A stretch of 30,000 nucleotides of DNA from Mesostigma viride (GCA_009746045.1 RPFO01001231.1:1-30000); one strand, 5' to 3'. Counted from the first letter of the stretch, positions 10,773 through 20,172 are shown. Notes: a model not told the origin generated them from the sequence alone. Program-made: numbers and translations.

Positions 10773-11128
10773 TGGAGCTGGCGGGTTTTGAACCCGCGTC
10801 CGCTTTAGTTTGATCTCTTCTTTGTATTCACAAGTTTAGCTTTGCTAATCCACAAAGCTGGAGCTTGAAAAGCTAAAAAAAATTATTTCTACATTATTTG
10901 TAAAGAAACAAAAACTATTATTTAATTTGTTTTATAACAATTGTATTTAACAAATCAAAAATGCTCGAAGTTATCAAAAAACTTTTAAACAGCTACGGCT
11001 GTCTTACGATTAAAAGGTAAAATATTGTTAGCATTTATTTGCAATTGAACTCAAGTTTACGAGATTGGTTCATTCTCGACTTGCTTGTAAGAAGATATAT
11101 ACTAAAACGTCGAAACCATTTCAACCCC
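10773..11128 (-). ncRNA. ssrA: tmRNA (ssrA), trans-translation RNA
   Basis: This is a one-piece tmRNA of 356 nt that rescues stalled plastid ribosomes and adds a degradation tag to the unfinished protein. The 5' end GGGGTTGAAATGGTTTCGAC has the conserved GGTTTCGAC core and pairs with the 3' acceptor CAGCTCC plus discriminator A. The T-arm reads CGGGTTCAAAACCCG. The 3' CCA is not encoded. The tag reading frame (10,985-11,032, minus) starts with GCT and encodes ANNILPFNRKTAVAV followed by TAA, close to cyanobacterial and plastid tags. Tagged proteins would be substrates for stromal proteases such as the Clp protease whose ClpP is encoded at 24,380. The SmpB partner is not in this window. Confidence 0.95.
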
Positions 11129-11636
11129 ATTTGTTTGTTTTTAATTATACACAAAGCATAATTTATTTGACACTAAAAAACTTTATAAATTCATTGATAC
11201 TGTTATATTATCACTTATATTTACATTTTATTAAAAATTATACATTGTATACATTTTTTGCTTTTCCCTAAATTATTCACCTTGTGATTTTTTTTTCGAA
11301 CAAAATCCTCAGATCATTTATTGTTTCCAATCAAATTTGAAGAGTACGTATAAATTGAAATTCCAATTAAACCAGATCGATTCTGTTTCAATGATTCAGG
11401 GGTTTTATCTAAGAGGGCAAATTCTTCTTGACTGAATTTTAGATGAAGCACTTTCTTTTGTACTTCTTATGTTCCATTTTTATTGTCTTCAGTCCAAAGC
11501 AAAAATATTTTTTTTACATTGTACTTTTTTTAATATTTCAGTCCAGTCTTCATTTATTATCTTTTTTAATAATTTACAATTTATTTATCAAATAATGATT
11601 CATTCTTATTAGTAAATAAACTTATCATAAGAATAT
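11129..11636. other. Gene-poor spacer between ycf3 and the tmRNA gene
   Basis: This is a 508-bp AT-rich region with no RNA gene. On the minus strand a 50-codon open stretch (11,314-11,466) has ordinary amino acid composition but no ATG, no ribosome binding site and no family I recognise. An open stretch at 11,065-11,271 on the plus strand overlaps the tmRNA gene and is a shadow. The region could hold ycf3 3' processing signals or remains of a lost gene. Confidence 0.45.
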
Positions 11637-12158
11637 TTATAAATTGATGTTATCTTCTATACGTCCAGTTATTTTTAGCCAATTTTGTGCTTCAATATAA
11701 CTATTAGGAGCTAATCGTATTGCTTGTTTCCAATACGAAGCAGCTTGATTAAAAAGAATTTCTGAAGTTGCTATGTTACCTTCTTCAATAGCTTGTTCTC
11801 CTCGATAATGATAAATAACTGCAATATTATTTAATGCTTGAGGAAGAGATGGATTTCTTTCAATTGCTTGATAATAATATTCTAAAGCTTTTCCATGCTC
11901 TCCATTACTTGTATGAATTAATCCAATATTATATAAAATATAACTGCGGTCATATGGATCTATTTCTAATCTCATCGCCTCATAATAATTTTGTAAAGCT
12001 TCTGCGTATTCACCTTCTGCTTGAGCTGACATTCCATCTCTATAATAACTAAAAGCTGCTTTTTCTCGTACAGTAGTAGGTAAAACTTTTAAGATAATAT
12101 CGGCAACTACAGTAAAAGTTTTATCTATAAAATTGTCATTTTTTTGAGACCTTGGCAT
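11637..12158 (-). CDS. ycf3: ycf3, photosystem I assembly protein
   Basis: Ycf3 (PafI) is a thylakoid-associated chaperone needed to assemble the PsaA-PsaB core of photosystem I. The 173 residues are close to the family's usual 168-172. The protein contains tandem tetratricopeptide repeats; the three clearest units start around [31 protein letters not shown] and a third in the [18 protein letters not shown] region. The N-terminus [20 protein letters not shown] is typical. The gene is uninterrupted, whereas land plants carry two introns here. A damaged inverted copy lies at 472-1,060. It is followed by the tmRNA gene on the same strand. Confidence 0.97.
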   Translation of the reverse strand: MPRSQKNDNFIDKTFTVVADIILKVLPTTVREKAAFSYYRDGMSAQAEGEYAEALQNYYEAMRLEIDPYDRSYILYNIGLIHTSNGEHGKALEYYYQAIERNPSLPQALNNIAVIYHYRGEQAIEEGNIATSEILFNQAASYWKQAIRLAPNSYIEAQNWLKITGRIEDNINL

Positions 12159-12404
12159 TGATTTGTTTAAGATAGTAAAAATTAAAATGAAAAAAAGAAA
12201 TTGCTCTGATTAATGAGAGAAAAATTATTAATATTTTGTCTCTCTAAACATTAGATTGTTCTTATATTAATTGTAGTACTGTTTTTTAAAACCAGAATCT
12301 TTTTGTAATAAATTTGAAATTTAATGTGTATATAGTAATGTTATCATTATGTCTATATAAAAAAAAATTTTTTTGTTTATTTAATAATAATCTTAATTAT
12401 TAAA

Positions 12405-12477
12405 GGGGTTATAGCTCAGTTGGAAGAGTATCTCAATGGCATTGAGAAAGTCAGCGGTTCAAACCCGCTTAACTCCA
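12405..12477 (+). tRNA. trnA: tRNA-Ala(GGC)
   Basis: This is a canonical 73-nt cloverleaf: acceptor GGGGTTA/TAACTCC with one G-T pair, D-arm GCTC/GAGT, anticodon stem TCTCA/TGAGA around the loop ATGGCAT (anticodon GGC), and T-arm AGCGG/CCGCT with loop TTCAAAC. The discriminator is A and CCA is not encoded. GGC reads GCC and GCU alanine codons. Most plastids have only tRNA-Ala(UGC), in the rRNA operon, so a GGC isoacceptor is unusual. Confidence 0.95.
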
Positions 12478-12701
12478 TCTGTATATATTAATTTGGCTGT
12501 TTCAGTTATATTTAGTACTAGAAACATTTTGAATCTTTCGATAAAATAAGCATTGTTTTGTCATATTTTGACAGAATTTTATTCAAATATGAATAATATA
12601 TATTTTTGTATGTATTCTTATAAAAATATATATTAATAGATGCATAAAAAAATCTGTTTTTGTATTGGCGCATCACACAAAAATTATAAGTAAGAAATAG
12701 T

Positions 12702-12980
12702 ATGATTGATATTGTAAAATATCCTGTCCTTACTGAAAAAGCCACTCGTCTATTGGAAAATAATCAATATACTTTTGATGTGGATCCGAAAGCTAATAAA
12801 ATTACTATAAAAGCTTTAATAGAAGATTTTTTTAATGTTAAAGTGCTTTCAGTGAATACACATAGACCGCCAAGAAAAAAAAGACGTATTGGCAGATCTG
12901 AAGGATACCGTCCTAATTATAAAAGAGTCATTGTCACTTTAAAAACAGGTGACTCTATAAAATTACTTCCAGAAACTTAA
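12702..12980 (+). CDS. rpl23: rpl23, ribosomal protein uL23
   Basis: This is a 92-residue protein of the large plastid ribosomal subunit that lies near the peptide exit tunnel. The uL23 signatures are the [20 protein letters not shown] start, [16 protein letters not shown] in the middle and the basic [11 protein letters not shown] loop. Length is typical for plastids. It is the first gene of the S10-type cluster (rpl3 and rpl4, which precede it in bacteria, are absent) and rpl2 follows after 30 bp. Cotranscription with the downstream ribosomal genes is inferred from tight spacing. Confidence 0.97.
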   Translation: MIDIVKYPVLTEKATRLLENNQYTFDVDPKANKITIKALIEDFFNVKVLSVNTHRPPRKKRRIGRSEGYRPNYKRVIVTLKTGDSIKLLPET

Positions 12981-13010
12981 TTATCGTAGCATTTTTATTA
13001 TCCTATTTCT

Positions 13011-13841
13011 ATGGGGATTCGTTTATACAAGGCTTATACACCAGGTACACGCAATCGATCTGTTTTAGAATTTAATGATATAACAAAAACCAATCCAGAA
13101 AAATCATTAACTTATCATAGACATAGATCAAAAGGACGTAATAATAGAGGTATTATTACTATAAGACATAGAGGAGGAGGACATAAGAGATTATGTCGTC
13201 TGATAGATTTTACAAGAGAAAAAAATATTCCTGCTACAGTTGCAAGTATTGAATATGATCCTAATAGAAATTGCAGGATTGCTCTTTTATACTATAAAAA
13301 TGGAATCAAAAGATATATCATTCACCCTCGCGGTTTATCTGTAGGCAAGGAAATTGTATCTTCTGTAGAAGCACCTTTATCTGTAGGGAATTCTTTACCA
13401 TTAAATAAAATTCCTCTTGGAACTGGGATACATAATATAGAATTGTCTCCAGGACAAGGTGGTCAACTCGCACGTGCAGCAGGCGCGGTTGCTCAATTGA
13501 TTGCAAAAGAGGGAAAATTTGTGACAGTCAGATTACCTTCTGGCGAAGTAAGATTAATTCTTAAGGAATGTTGGGCAACAATAGGACAAGTAGGAAATGT
13601 TGATGCTAATAACATTACCATTGGGAAAGCAGGTAGAACACGTTGGTTAGGTAAAAGACCAGTAGTAAGAGGCGTTGTAATGAATCCTGTCGATCACCCT
13701 CATGGTGGTGGTGAAGGAAGATCTCCTATTGGAAGACCTAAACCAGTTTCTCCGTGGGGAAAAACCGCTTTAGGAGCAAAAACTAGAAAACGTAAAAAAT
13801 ATAGTGATGTTCTTATCATTCGACGTCGTAAATCTGCTTAA
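13011..13841 (+). CDS. rpl2: rpl2, ribosomal protein uL2
   Basis: This is a 276-residue core protein of the large subunit needed for peptidyl transferase centre assembly. It has the standard start [17 protein letters not shown]. The C-terminal region has the conserved [17 protein letters not shown] segment, whose histidine lies close to the catalytic centre of the ribosome. The gene is uninterrupted, unlike the intron-bearing rpl2 of most land plants. No strong ribosome binding site precedes the ATG. It lies between rpl23 and rps19 in the usual order. Confidence 0.98.
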   Translation: MGIRLYKAYTPGTRNRSVLEFNDITKTNPEKSLTYHRHRSKGRNNRGIITIRHRGGGHKRLCRLIDFTREKNIPATVASIEYDPNRNCRIALLYYKNGIKRYIIHPRGLSVGKEIVSSVEAPLSVGNSLPLNKIPLGTGIHNIELSPGQGGQLARAAGAVAQLIAKEGKFVTVRLPSGEVRLILKECWATIGQVGNVDANNITIGKAGRTRWLGKRPVVRGVVMNPVDHPHGGGEGRSPIGRPKPVSPWGKTALGAKTRKRKKYSDVLIIRRRKSA

Positions 13842-13917
13842 TTCTTCATTTTTTCTATTAATTGCAATAAAACAATAATATAAATAATAGATTGATTAAT
13901 CAAAAGGATAGTTTATA

Positions 13918-14199
13918 ATGGCACGTTCTCTAAAAAAGGGCCCTTTTGTTGCCGATCATCTTTTAAAAAAAATTGAGTTTCTCAATGTCAAAAAAGAAAA
14001 AAAAGTTATTACAACTTGGTCTCGAGGATCTACTATTCTGCCGATTATGATTGGGCATACTATAGCCGTTCATAATGGACGTGAACATTTACCAATTTTT
14101 ATAACAGATCAAATGGTAGGTCATAAATTGGGTGAATTTTCACCCACTCGAACTTTCCGTGGGCATACAAAAAGTGATAAAAAATCTCGTCGTCCTTAA
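13918..14199 (+). CDS. rps19: rps19, ribosomal protein uS19
   Basis: This is a 93-residue protein of the small-subunit head that contacts 16S rRNA and S13. It has the classic start [20 protein letters not shown] and a C-terminal [15 protein letters not shown] segment. An AAGGA site shortly upstream supports the ATG. Its position between rpl2 and rpl22 is the bacterial order. Confidence 0.97.
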   Translation: MARSLKKGPFVADHLLKKIEFLNVKKEKKVITTWSRGSTILPIMIGHTIAVHNGREHLPIFITDQMVGHKLGEFSPTRTFRGHTKSDKKSRRP

Positions 14200-14219
14200 G
14201 GATAGGAGAAAAATTTTTA

Positions 14220-14579
14220 ATGAATATGACTAGAGATGCGGATCTTAAAGTGAAAGCAGTAGCAAGAGGAGTATTTATGTCTCCTCAAAAAGTACGTAGA
14301 GTATTAGACCAAATTCGTGGTCGTTCCTATGAAGAAGCTTTAATGATATTACAGTTTATGCCTTATAGAGCATGTGAACCTATATCTAAAGTATTGTATT
14401 CAGCAGCAGCTAATGCAAAAAATAATTTAGGTCTTACTAAAGCTAGTTTATCTATCAGTGAAGCAAAAGTAGATAAAGGACCTATATTAAAAAGATTTAG
14501 ACCAAGAGCACAGGGAAGAGGTTTTCCTATTCGTAAACCAACATGTCAAATTAGTATTACTGTTCAAAGTATTAAATAA
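14220..14579 (+). CDS. rpl22: rpl22, ribosomal protein uL22
   Basis: This is a 119-residue large-subunit protein whose long loop lines the exit tunnel. Recognised features are [20 protein letters not shown] at the N-terminus and [19 protein letters not shown] near the end. An AGGAG site at 14,204-14,208 precedes the ATG at 14,220; a second ATG two codons later is possible but further from the site. It sits 20 bp after rps19 and 46 bp before rps3, suggesting one transcript. Many land plant lineages have short or lost copies; this one is full length. Confidence 0.97.
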   Translation: MNMTRDADLKVKAVARGVFMSPQKVRRVLDQIRGRSYEEALMILQFMPYRACEPISKVLYSAAANAKNNLGLTKASLSISEAKVDKGPILKRFRPRAQGRGFPIRKPTCQISITVQSIK

Positions 14580-14625
14580 ATTGAATAATTTTCTTAGTGA
14601 TATATTTTACACAGGATAAAAGAAC

Positions 14626-15267
14626 ATGGGACAAAAGATTCATCCTCTTGGGTTTCGGCTTGGAGTTACACAAGAACATCGTGCCCATTGGTTTGCAAAA
14701 CCTTCTGAATATAAGTTTTTAGTAGAAGAAGATAATTATATACGTAAATATTTAAATGCAAAATTAGCTAATGCTGGTGTTGCACGAATTGATATTCAAC
14801 GTAAAGCAGATCAAGTGGAGATTGAAATATATACAGCTCGTCCTGGACTTGTTGTTGGACGTACAGGAAAGGGAATTGAAAATTTAATCAGAGATTTACA
14901 AGATAAATTAAGAAATAAACGAAAGTTTAGAATCACAATCACTTATCTTCAAGAACCTGATTTAGAATCTACTCTTATTGGAGAATTTATTGCACAAAGA
15001 CTTCAAGAAAGAAAACCTTTCCGACGTGCTATCAGACAAGCAGTTCAACGAGCTAAAAGAGCAGGCGTACAAGGAATTAAAATTCAAGTTGCTGGCAGAT
15101 TAAATGGCGCTGAAATTGCTAGAAGTGAATGGGTACGTGAAGGTAGAGTGCCTTTACAAACTCTGCGTGCAGATATTGATTATAGTCATTGCCAAGCAAA
15201 AACTATTTATGGCATTATTGGTATCAAAGTTTGGATATTTAAAGGTGAAAAAATATCTATTAATTAA
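14626..15267 (+). CDS. rps3: rps3, ribosomal protein uS3
   Basis: This is a 213-residue small-subunit protein at the mRNA entry site. It has the start [19 protein letters not shown], a KH domain with the [14 protein letters not shown] loop around residues 74-87, and a C-terminal domain with [19 protein letters not shown]. The length is close to the usual 210-230. An AGGA site precedes the ATG. A short hairpin overlaps the stop codon and may mark an mRNA end before rpl16. Confidence 0.97.
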   Translation: MGQKIHPLGFRLGVTQEHRAHWFAKPSEYKFLVEEDNYIRKYLNAKLANAGVARIDIQRKADQVEIEIYTARPGLVVGRTGKGIENLIRDLQDKLRNKRKFRITITYLQEPDLESTLIGEFIAQRLQERKPFRRAIRQAVQRAKRAGVQGIKIQVAGRLNGAEIARSEWVREGRVPLQTLRADIDYSHCQAKTIYGIIGIKVWIFKGEKISIN

Positions 15268-15287
15268 TTAATAAATAGATATTTTTT
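15248..15287 (+). terminator. Hairpin overlapping the rps3 stop codon
   Basis: A 14-bp perfect inverted repeat (15,248-15,261 with 15,274-15,287) ends in a run of T. It overlaps the last codons and stop of rps3. It may act as a weak or attenuating terminator or an RNA-processing site between rps3 and rpl16. Its high AT content makes it weaker than the other hairpins in the window. Confidence 0.45.
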
Positions 15288-15348
15288 CCATTTCTCATTA
15301 TTTACTTTTTTGGCAATTATGTGTATTTAGATTAAAGAGATTAAGATT

Positions 15349-15759
15349 ATGTTAAGCCCAAAAAGAACTAAATTTAGACGACATCACAGAGGGAAAATGA
15401 GAGGCGTTGCTACTCGAGGCAATAAAGTGTCTTTTGGTGATTTTGGATTAAAAACATTAGAACCAGGGTGGCTTACTTCACGTCAAATTGAAGCTGGCAG
15501 ACGTGCTATGACTAGATATACACGTCGTGGCGGTCAATTATGGATTCGTGTTTTTCCTGATAAACCTGTAACTATTCGCCCAGCAGAAACCCGTATGGGT
15601 TCTGGAAAAGGATCTCCTGAATATTGGGTTGCTGTAGTAAAACCTGGTACCATATTATATGAAATGAAAGGTGTAACTCCAGAAATTGCACGTAGTGCTA
15701 TGCGAGTCGCTGGATTCAAAATGCCAGTAAAAACTCAATTTGTAGTGCGTGATGTTTAA
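15349..15759 (+). CDS. rpl16: rpl16, ribosomal protein uL16
   Basis: This is a 136-residue large-subunit protein near the tRNA A and P sites. It has the start [19 protein letters not shown], then [20 protein letters not shown], and an [19 protein letters not shown] segment. It is uninterrupted, whereas land plant rpl16 has an intron after a few codons. In bacteria rpl29 and rps17 follow; here they are absent and a 259-bp spacer leads to rpl14. Confidence 0.97.
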   Translation: MLSPKRTKFRRHHRGKMRGVATRGNKVSFGDFGLKTLEPGWLTSRQIEAGRRAMTRYTRRGGQLWIRVFPDKPVTIRPAETRMGSGKGSPEYWVAVVKPGTILYEMKGVTPEIARSAMRVAGFKMPVKTQFVVRDV

Positions 15760-15947
15760 TTCATTGTTGTTATTGATATATTTTTTCTTTTTATTATAAA
15801 TCTTTGTTTATATATAAATTTTGTGAATATAAAATAAAGATTTATTTTATAAATAGCTATATTTTGATTATTTGCAATGTTTTTCAAACATTTTTTTTGA
15901 AAGCTAAAGCGATATAGTTTGAAAATTTATGAAATACAACATATTTT

Positions 15948-15987
15948 CTCTTGTCCTGATAACATTTTCAATGCCATCGGACAAGAG
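15948..15987. promoter_or_regulatory. Inverted repeat in the rpl16-rpl14 spacer
   Basis: CTCTTGTCC (15,948-15,956) and GGACAAGAG (15,979-15,987) form a perfect 9-bp GC-containing stem with a 22-base loop, about 30 bases before the rpl14 start. It stands out because the spacer is otherwise nearly all A and T. No run of T follows directly, so an RNA-processing or regulatory role is as likely as termination. Confidence 0.4.
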
Positions 15988-16018
15988 TTTATTTTGATCT
16001 TTAATATTTAAAAATTTT

Positions 16019-16387
16019 ATGATACAAGCTCAATCTTATCTTAATGTAGCAGATAATAGTGGCGCTAAAAAAATAATGTGTATTCGTGTATTAGGTGGCA
16101 GTCAACGTAAATATGCTGCTATTGGTGATGTTATTATTGGTGTAGTAAAAGATTCTGTTCCGAATATGTCATTAAAAAAATCAGAAGTAGTAAGAGCTGT
16201 AGTTGTACGCACTTGTAAAGGGATTCGAAGAGAAAATGGTATGACTATAAGATTTGATGATAATGCTGCTGTTGTAATTAACAAAGATGGCAATCCTAAA
16301 GGCACCAGAGTTTTTGGCCCTGTCGCTAGAGAATTAAGAGATCGTAATTTTACAAAAATTGTTTCTCTTGCACCAGAAGTGTTATAA
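16019..16387 (+). CDS. rpl14: rpl14, ribosomal protein uL14
   Basis: This is a 122-residue large-subunit protein at the subunit interface. It has the start [20 protein letters not shown] and the conserved stretch containing [20 protein letters not shown]. Its length equals the family norm. It is separated from rpl16 by 259 bp and from rpl5 by 86 bp; rpl24, which lies between rpl14 and rpl5 in bacteria, is missing. Confidence 0.98.
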   Translation: MIQAQSYLNVADNSGAKKIMCIRVLGGSQRKYAAIGDVIIGVVKDSVPNMSLKKSEVVRAVVVRTCKGIRRENGMTIRFDDNAAVVINKDGNPKGTRVFGPVARELRDRNFTKIVSLAPEVL

Positions 16388-16473
16388 AACATAATTTTAA
16401 AATGCATTATTAATGTTGTTCATGACTTTCTGAATTTTTGTATAAAATTCTAATAGAAAATTAAATACTTATT

Positions 16474-17028
16474 ATGGTACAAAGATTAAAAACATTGTAT
16501 TTAGAATCTGCAGTTCTAAAACTACAAGAAACTTTTGGATATAAAAATCCGCATCAAATACCACGTATCAAAAAAATTGTTATTAATTGTGGTTTAAGTG
16601 AAGCATCTCAAAATTCGAAATCATTAGAATCAGCTATGAAAGAATTGTCTATTATTGCTGGGCAAAAAGGTGTAATTACACGTGCTAAAAAAGCTATTGC
16701 TGGTTTTAAAATACGAGAAGGTTTACCGATTGGTATTTGTATCACATTAAGAGGTGATTCTATGTATGCTTTCTTAGATCGTTTAATTAATTTAGCTTTG
16801 CCTAGAATACGAGATTTTCAAGGTGTGAGTTCTAAAAGTTTTGATGGTCACGGAAATTATAATTTAGGCTTAAAAGAACAACTTATGTTTCCTGAAATAG
16901 ATTATGATCAAATTGACAAAATAAGAGGAATGGATATTTGTATAGTAACCAATGCGAAAACAGATTCTGAAGGTTTTTATCTTTTAGAAGTCTTAGGCAT
17001 GCCTTTTAAAGAAAAATTTGCGAATTAA
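16474..17028 (+). CDS. rpl5: rpl5, ribosomal protein uL5
   Basis: This is a 184-residue large-subunit protein that binds 5S rRNA in the central protuberance. It has the family motifs [29 protein letters not shown] and [19 protein letters not shown]. Its length is close to the bacterial protein. rpl5 is absent from land plant plastids but kept in several green algae, which helps place the organism. rps8 starts 31 bp downstream. Confidence 0.97.
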   Translation: MVQRLKTLYLESAVLKLQETFGYKNPHQIPRIKKIVINCGLSEASQNSKSLESAMKELSIIAGQKGVITRAKKAIAGFKIREGLPIGICITLRGDSMYAFLDRLINLALPRIRDFQGVSSKSFDGHGNYNLGLKEQLMFPEIDYDQIDKIRGMDICIVTNAKTDSEGFYLLEVLGMPFKEKFAN

Positions 17029-17059
17029 CTATTTTATTATTGAAAAAAAAGGAGTTCGA

Positions 17060-17461
17060 ATGGTCAATGATACAATCGCAGATATGATTACTCGTATACG
17101 CAATGCAAATTTAATTACACAAAAACAAGTTGCAGTTATAGCAAGTAATACTAATAAAGGTATTGCACAGTGTTTGCTAAAAGAAGGTTTTATAGAAAGT
17201 ATTGAATATAATACAAATTCATCTAATAACCCTGAGTTAATTCTTTCTTTAAAATACCAAGGCAAGAAACGTAAACCATATATTACAGCGCTTCAACGTG
17301 TTAGTAAATCTGGTCTTAGAGTCTATACAAGTTATAAAGATATTCCAAAAGTTTTAGGGGGAATTGGAATTGCTATTCTTTCCACATCTCAAGGCATTTT
17401 GACAGATAAACAAGCTCGTATGCAAAAAATTGGTGGAGAAATTCTTTGTTATATTTGGTAA
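17060..17461 (+). CDS. rps8: rps8, ribosomal protein uS8
   Basis: This is a 133-residue small-subunit protein that binds the central domain of 16S rRNA. I chose the ATG at 17,060 because GGAG lies five bases before it (17,051-17,054) and the protein then begins with the usual [17 protein letters not shown]. An in-frame upstream ATG at 17,018 would overlap rpl5 and add 14 unconserved residues. The C-terminus keeps the SLS/STS-type segment [19 protein letters not shown] strong hairpin follows the stop codon. Confidence 0.96.
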   Translation: MVNDTIADMITRIRNANLITQKQVAVIASNTNKGIAQCLLKEGFIESIEYNTNSSNNPELILSLKYQGKKRKPYITALQRVSKSGLRVYTSYKDIPKVLGGIGIAILSTSQGILTDKQARMQKIGGEILCYIW

Positions 17462-17520
17462 AAGAAGAAAAATATTTTTTTATCCTATGTTTTATATACA
17501 AAAATAATTTTTCTTCTTTT
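17460..17520 (+). terminator. Hairpin after rps8
   Basis: Starting at the stop codon, AAAAGAAGAAAAAT plus an A/T extension (17,460-17,479) pairs with the complementary arm at 17,500-17,520, with one bulged base and a 20-base loop, ending in TTCTTCTTTT. It probably ends or stabilises the rpl23-rps8 transcript and separates it from infA. rpl6, rpl18 and rps5 occupy this position in bacteria. Confidence 0.6.
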
Positions 17521-17688
17521 ATATAAATACCGTATTTCAAAAATACTATTTGTGTTATATCTTTTCTTGGTCAATGATCAAAGGAAAATAATTCCTCATA
17601 AAGATGGAATAAATATTTTTTTATATAAACAATTTATAATTTTTACAATTCATTAATAATGGAGCAACTAAACTGATAAGGAGAAATT

Positions 17689-17913
17689 TTGGAAAGACAA
17701 AACCTCATTGAGATGGAAGGAGTAATTACAGAATCTTTGCCAAATGCAATGTTCCGTGTGCATTTAGATAACGGATTTAATGTATTAGCTCATATTTCTG
17801 GTAAAATTCGTCGTAATTATATTCGAATTTTGCCAGGAGACAGAGTTAAAATAGAATTGACTCCTTATGATTTAACAAAAGGAAGAATTACATATCGTTT
17901 ACGTAAGCGTTAA
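17689..17913 (+). CDS. infA: infA, translation initiation factor IF-1 (TTG start)
   Basis: This is a 74-residue OB-fold protein that binds the A site of the small subunit during initiation. The chosen start is TTG at 17,689, giving [20 protein letters not shown], which matches the family's N-terminus. A strong AAGGAG site (17,678-17,683) stands five bases before it. The in-frame codon at 17,677 is a stop and no ATG lies between. The next ATG (17,713) would remove eight conserved residues and lacks a binding site. The C-terminus has [24 protein letters not shown] start is less common than AUG in plastids. Confidence 0.92.
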   Translation: MERQNLIEMEGVITESLPNAMFRVHLDNGFNVLAHISGKIRRNYIRILPGDRVKIELTPYDLTKGRITYRLRKR

Positions 17914-18004
17914 TACAATTGATATTCTTTCTTTCTACTTGACTACTTATTAAGTCTAATGCTATCGTATGCTCAGAGAGAATGTATAAAATCTAAAAAA
18001 ATAT

Positions 18005-18121
18005 ATGAAAGTTCGTGCATCAGTTCGTAAAATTTGTGAAAATTGTCGTCTAATTAAAAGACGAGGAACAGTAATGGTCATTTGTTCTAATAACCCAAAA
18101 CATAAACAACGTCAAGGATAA
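18005..18121 (+). CDS. rpl36: rpl36, ribosomal protein bL36
   Basis: This is a 38-residue zinc-ribbon protein of the large subunit. It begins [20 protein letters not shown]. Cys11, Cys14, Cys27 and His33 form the expected CCCH zinc site, and the protein ends NPKHKQRQG. It is full length and lies between infA and rps11, the order shared with bacteria and most plastids. Confidence 0.97.
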   Translation: MKVRASVRKICENCRLIKRRGTVMVICSNNPKHKQRQG

Positions 18122-18227
18122 ATTATTATTATTTTTTACTAGTTATTGTTTATTTTCTGCCAAAAGATATCTATAGACTAAATAATCATTTTATTGAATT
18201 TCTTCTGAATAATTATATAAAACAAAT

Positions 18228-18620
18228 ATGGCAAAACAAATAAGAAAGATAGGTGTTCGTAAAACAAAGAGAAAGATTCCTAAAGGAGTCGTTCATGTAC
18301 AAGCTACGTTCAATAATACTATTGTAACCATAACAGATGTTAGAGGTGAAGTATTGTCATGGTCTTCTGCTGGTGCTTGTGGCTTCAAAGGAACAAAAAA
18401 AGGAACTCCTTTTGCAGCACAAACTGCTGCTGAAAATGCAGTTAGACAAGTAATTGATCAAGGCATGAAACAAGCAGAAATAATGATTAGTGGACCTGGT
18501 TCTGGAAGAGAAACAGCTATACGTGCTATTCAAGCTGCTGGATTAGGTATTACTTTAATTCGTGATGTAACTCCTATTCCTCATAATGGTTGTCGACCTC
18601 CTAAAAAACGTAGAGTCTAA
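18228..18620 (+). CDS. rps11: rps11, ribosomal protein uS11
   Basis: This is a 130-residue protein of the small-subunit platform near the E site. It carries the typical [38 protein letters not shown] and C-terminal [19 protein letters not shown] segments. Its length matches the family. It precedes rpoA by 41 bp, as in the bacterial alpha operon, from which rps13, rps4 and rpl17 are absent here. Confidence 0.98.
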   Translation: MAKQIRKIGVRKTKRKIPKGVVHVQATFNNTIVTITDVRGEVLSWSSAGACGFKGTKKGTPFAAQTAAENAVRQVIDQGMKQAEIMISGPGSGRETAIRAIQAAGLGITLIRDVTPIPHNGCRPPKKRRV

Positions 18621-18661
18621 GATTTTGAAAATAAATAGATTCAGGAATAAGGAGATATTTA

Positions 18662-19612
18662 ATGTCTGGTAATGACCTCTTTCCATCCACTATTTATTGT
18701 ATTGAATCTAAAATTGAAAGTCCACGCAATTTATATGGACGTTTTCTTATAGAACCTTTAGCTATTGGTCAAGGAATAACAGTTGGTAATACCTTACGTA
18801 GAATATTATTAGGTGATATAGAAGGTGCTGCCATTACTTCTGTAAAAATACCAGGTGCGAATAATGAGTTTTCTATTCTCCCTGGAATACGTGAATCTGT
18901 TTTAGAAATATTACTAAATCTTAAAGAAATAGTGTTTCGTACTAAATCTTTAGATGTTCAAAAAGGATATTTGTCAATTCAAGGTCCATGTGTTGTCAAA
19001 GCAGCTAATTTACAACTTCCAACTTCAATCGAAGTTGTAGATGGTGGACAATATATTGCAACTTTATCAGGTAACGCTAATCTAGACATGGAATTTGTCA
19101 TTAATACAGGCAAAGGATATCAGATGGCGGATTATGCTATAAAAAAGAATTCATATATTAGCTCTTTACCGGTTGATGCTATTTTTATGCCAATACATAA
19201 AGTTAATTACATGGTCGAACAAGATCATACAAGCAAATTTTTGACAGAACGTGTAATTTTAGAAATTTGGACTAATGGTAGTATATCTCCTAGAGATGCT
19301 TTAGATATAGGTATTAAAAAAGTAATTGATTTATTTAATCCTTTGCATCATTGTTCTTCAGAATATAGTACAAATAAGAATGATTTTTCAACAGAATCTA
19401 AAATTAATGACATTTTAGTAGAAGAATTAGAATTATCTGTTAGAGCTTATAATTGTTTAAAACGTGCACAAATACATACGATTTCAGATTTACTTGCTTA
19501 TTCTCAAGAAGATCTTTTAGAAATTAAGAATTTTGGCAGGAGATCCGCTGAAGAAGTGATTGAAGCATTAGAAAAAAAATTAAATATTTATTTACCTAAA
19601 GAAAAATATTAA
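18662..19612 (+). CDS. rpoA: rpoA, plastid RNA polymerase alpha subunit
   Basis: This is the alpha subunit of the plastid-encoded, bacterial-type RNA polymerase; two copies form the assembly platform for the beta subunits. The 316 residues hold an N-terminal dimerisation domain with [20 protein letters not shown] followed by LRRILL, a linker, and a C-terminal helix-hairpin-helix domain ([20 protein letters not shown] through [15 protein letters not shown]). An AAGGAG site (18,649-18,654) lies seven bases before the ATG. Length is close to the bacterial 329. The presence of the enzyme fits the bacterial-type promoter seen before psbA. Confidence 0.98.
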   Translation: MSGNDLFPSTIYCIESKIESPRNLYGRFLIEPLAIGQGITVGNTLRRILLGDIEGAAITSVKIPGANNEFSILPGIRESVLEILLNLKEIVFRTKSLDVQKGYLSIQGPCVVKAANLQLPTSIEVVDGGQYIATLSGNANLDMEFVINTGKGYQMADYAIKKNSYISSLPVDAIFMPIHKVNYMVEQDHTSKFLTERVILEIWTNGSISPRDALDIGIKKVIDLFNPLHHCSSEYSTNKNDFSTESKINDILVEELELSVRAYNCLKRAQIHTISDLLAYSQEDLLEIKNFGRRSAEEVIEALEKKLNIYLPKEKY

Positions 19613-19664
19613 TCTTCATATAACACAATTAAAGAAAAATATTAGGAGGGGGAGAAAAGTACAA

Positions 19665-20078
19665 ATGTCTGTTCAAAAAATGATGCCTATTATTAATTAT
19701 TTAGGAACTGGCAGACGAAAATCTGCAGTTGCAAGAGTGAGATTAGTTCCTGGTAATGGTGAAGTTATTATTAATGGTTTACCTGGAACAAATTATTTAC
19801 AATTTAATGGATCTTATCTTTCTGCTGTTAGATCTCCATTAGAAACTTTAGGCCTTGAAGATAATTATGACATTATTGTCAAAGCTGTGGGCGGAGGATT
19901 AACAGGTCAAGCTGAAGCTATTAGACTTGGAGTTGCGCGAGCTCTTTGTACTATTGATACATCTAATAGACATCCTTTGAAAAAAGAAGGATTTCTTACT
20001 AGAGATTCTCGCGTAAAAGAAAGAAAAAAATATGGTTTAAAGAAAGCTAGAAAAGCTCCACAATTTTCTAAACGTTAA
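19665..20078 (+). CDS. rps9: rps9, ribosomal protein uS9
   Basis: This is a 137-residue small-subunit protein whose C-terminal tail reaches the P-site tRNA. It shows [37 protein letters not shown] and the basic end [21 protein letters not shown] purine-rich AGGAGGGGGAG site lies about 12 bases before the chosen ATG; two further in-frame ATGs follow within seven codons. rps9 is kept in plastids of many algae but lost from land plants. It is the last plus-strand gene of the ribosomal block, facing petD. Confidence 0.97.
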   Translation: MSVQKMMPIINYLGTGRRKSAVARVRLVPGNGEVIINGLPGTNYLQFNGSYLSAVRSPLETLGLEDNYDIIVKAVGGGLTGQAEAIRLGVARALCTIDTSNRHPLKKEGFLTRDSRVKERKKYGLKKARKAPQFSKR

Positions 20079-20106
20079 ATTAATATTTACAATATTGCTT
20101 TCTAAT

Positions 20107-20157
20107 AAAAAGTTAATAATAAATAATTCTATTTTAATTATTTATTATTAACTTTTT
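20107..20157. terminator. Bidirectional hairpin between rps9 and petD
   Basis: A 22-bp perfect stem (20,107-20,128 with 20,136-20,157) with a seven-base CTATTTT loop lies between the convergent stop codons of rps9 and petD. The arms start with a run of A and end with a run of T, so it can serve both strands. It separates the ribosomal unit from the photosynthetic unit. Confidence 0.85.
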
Positions 20158-20172
20158 TATTTTAAGTTGGCT

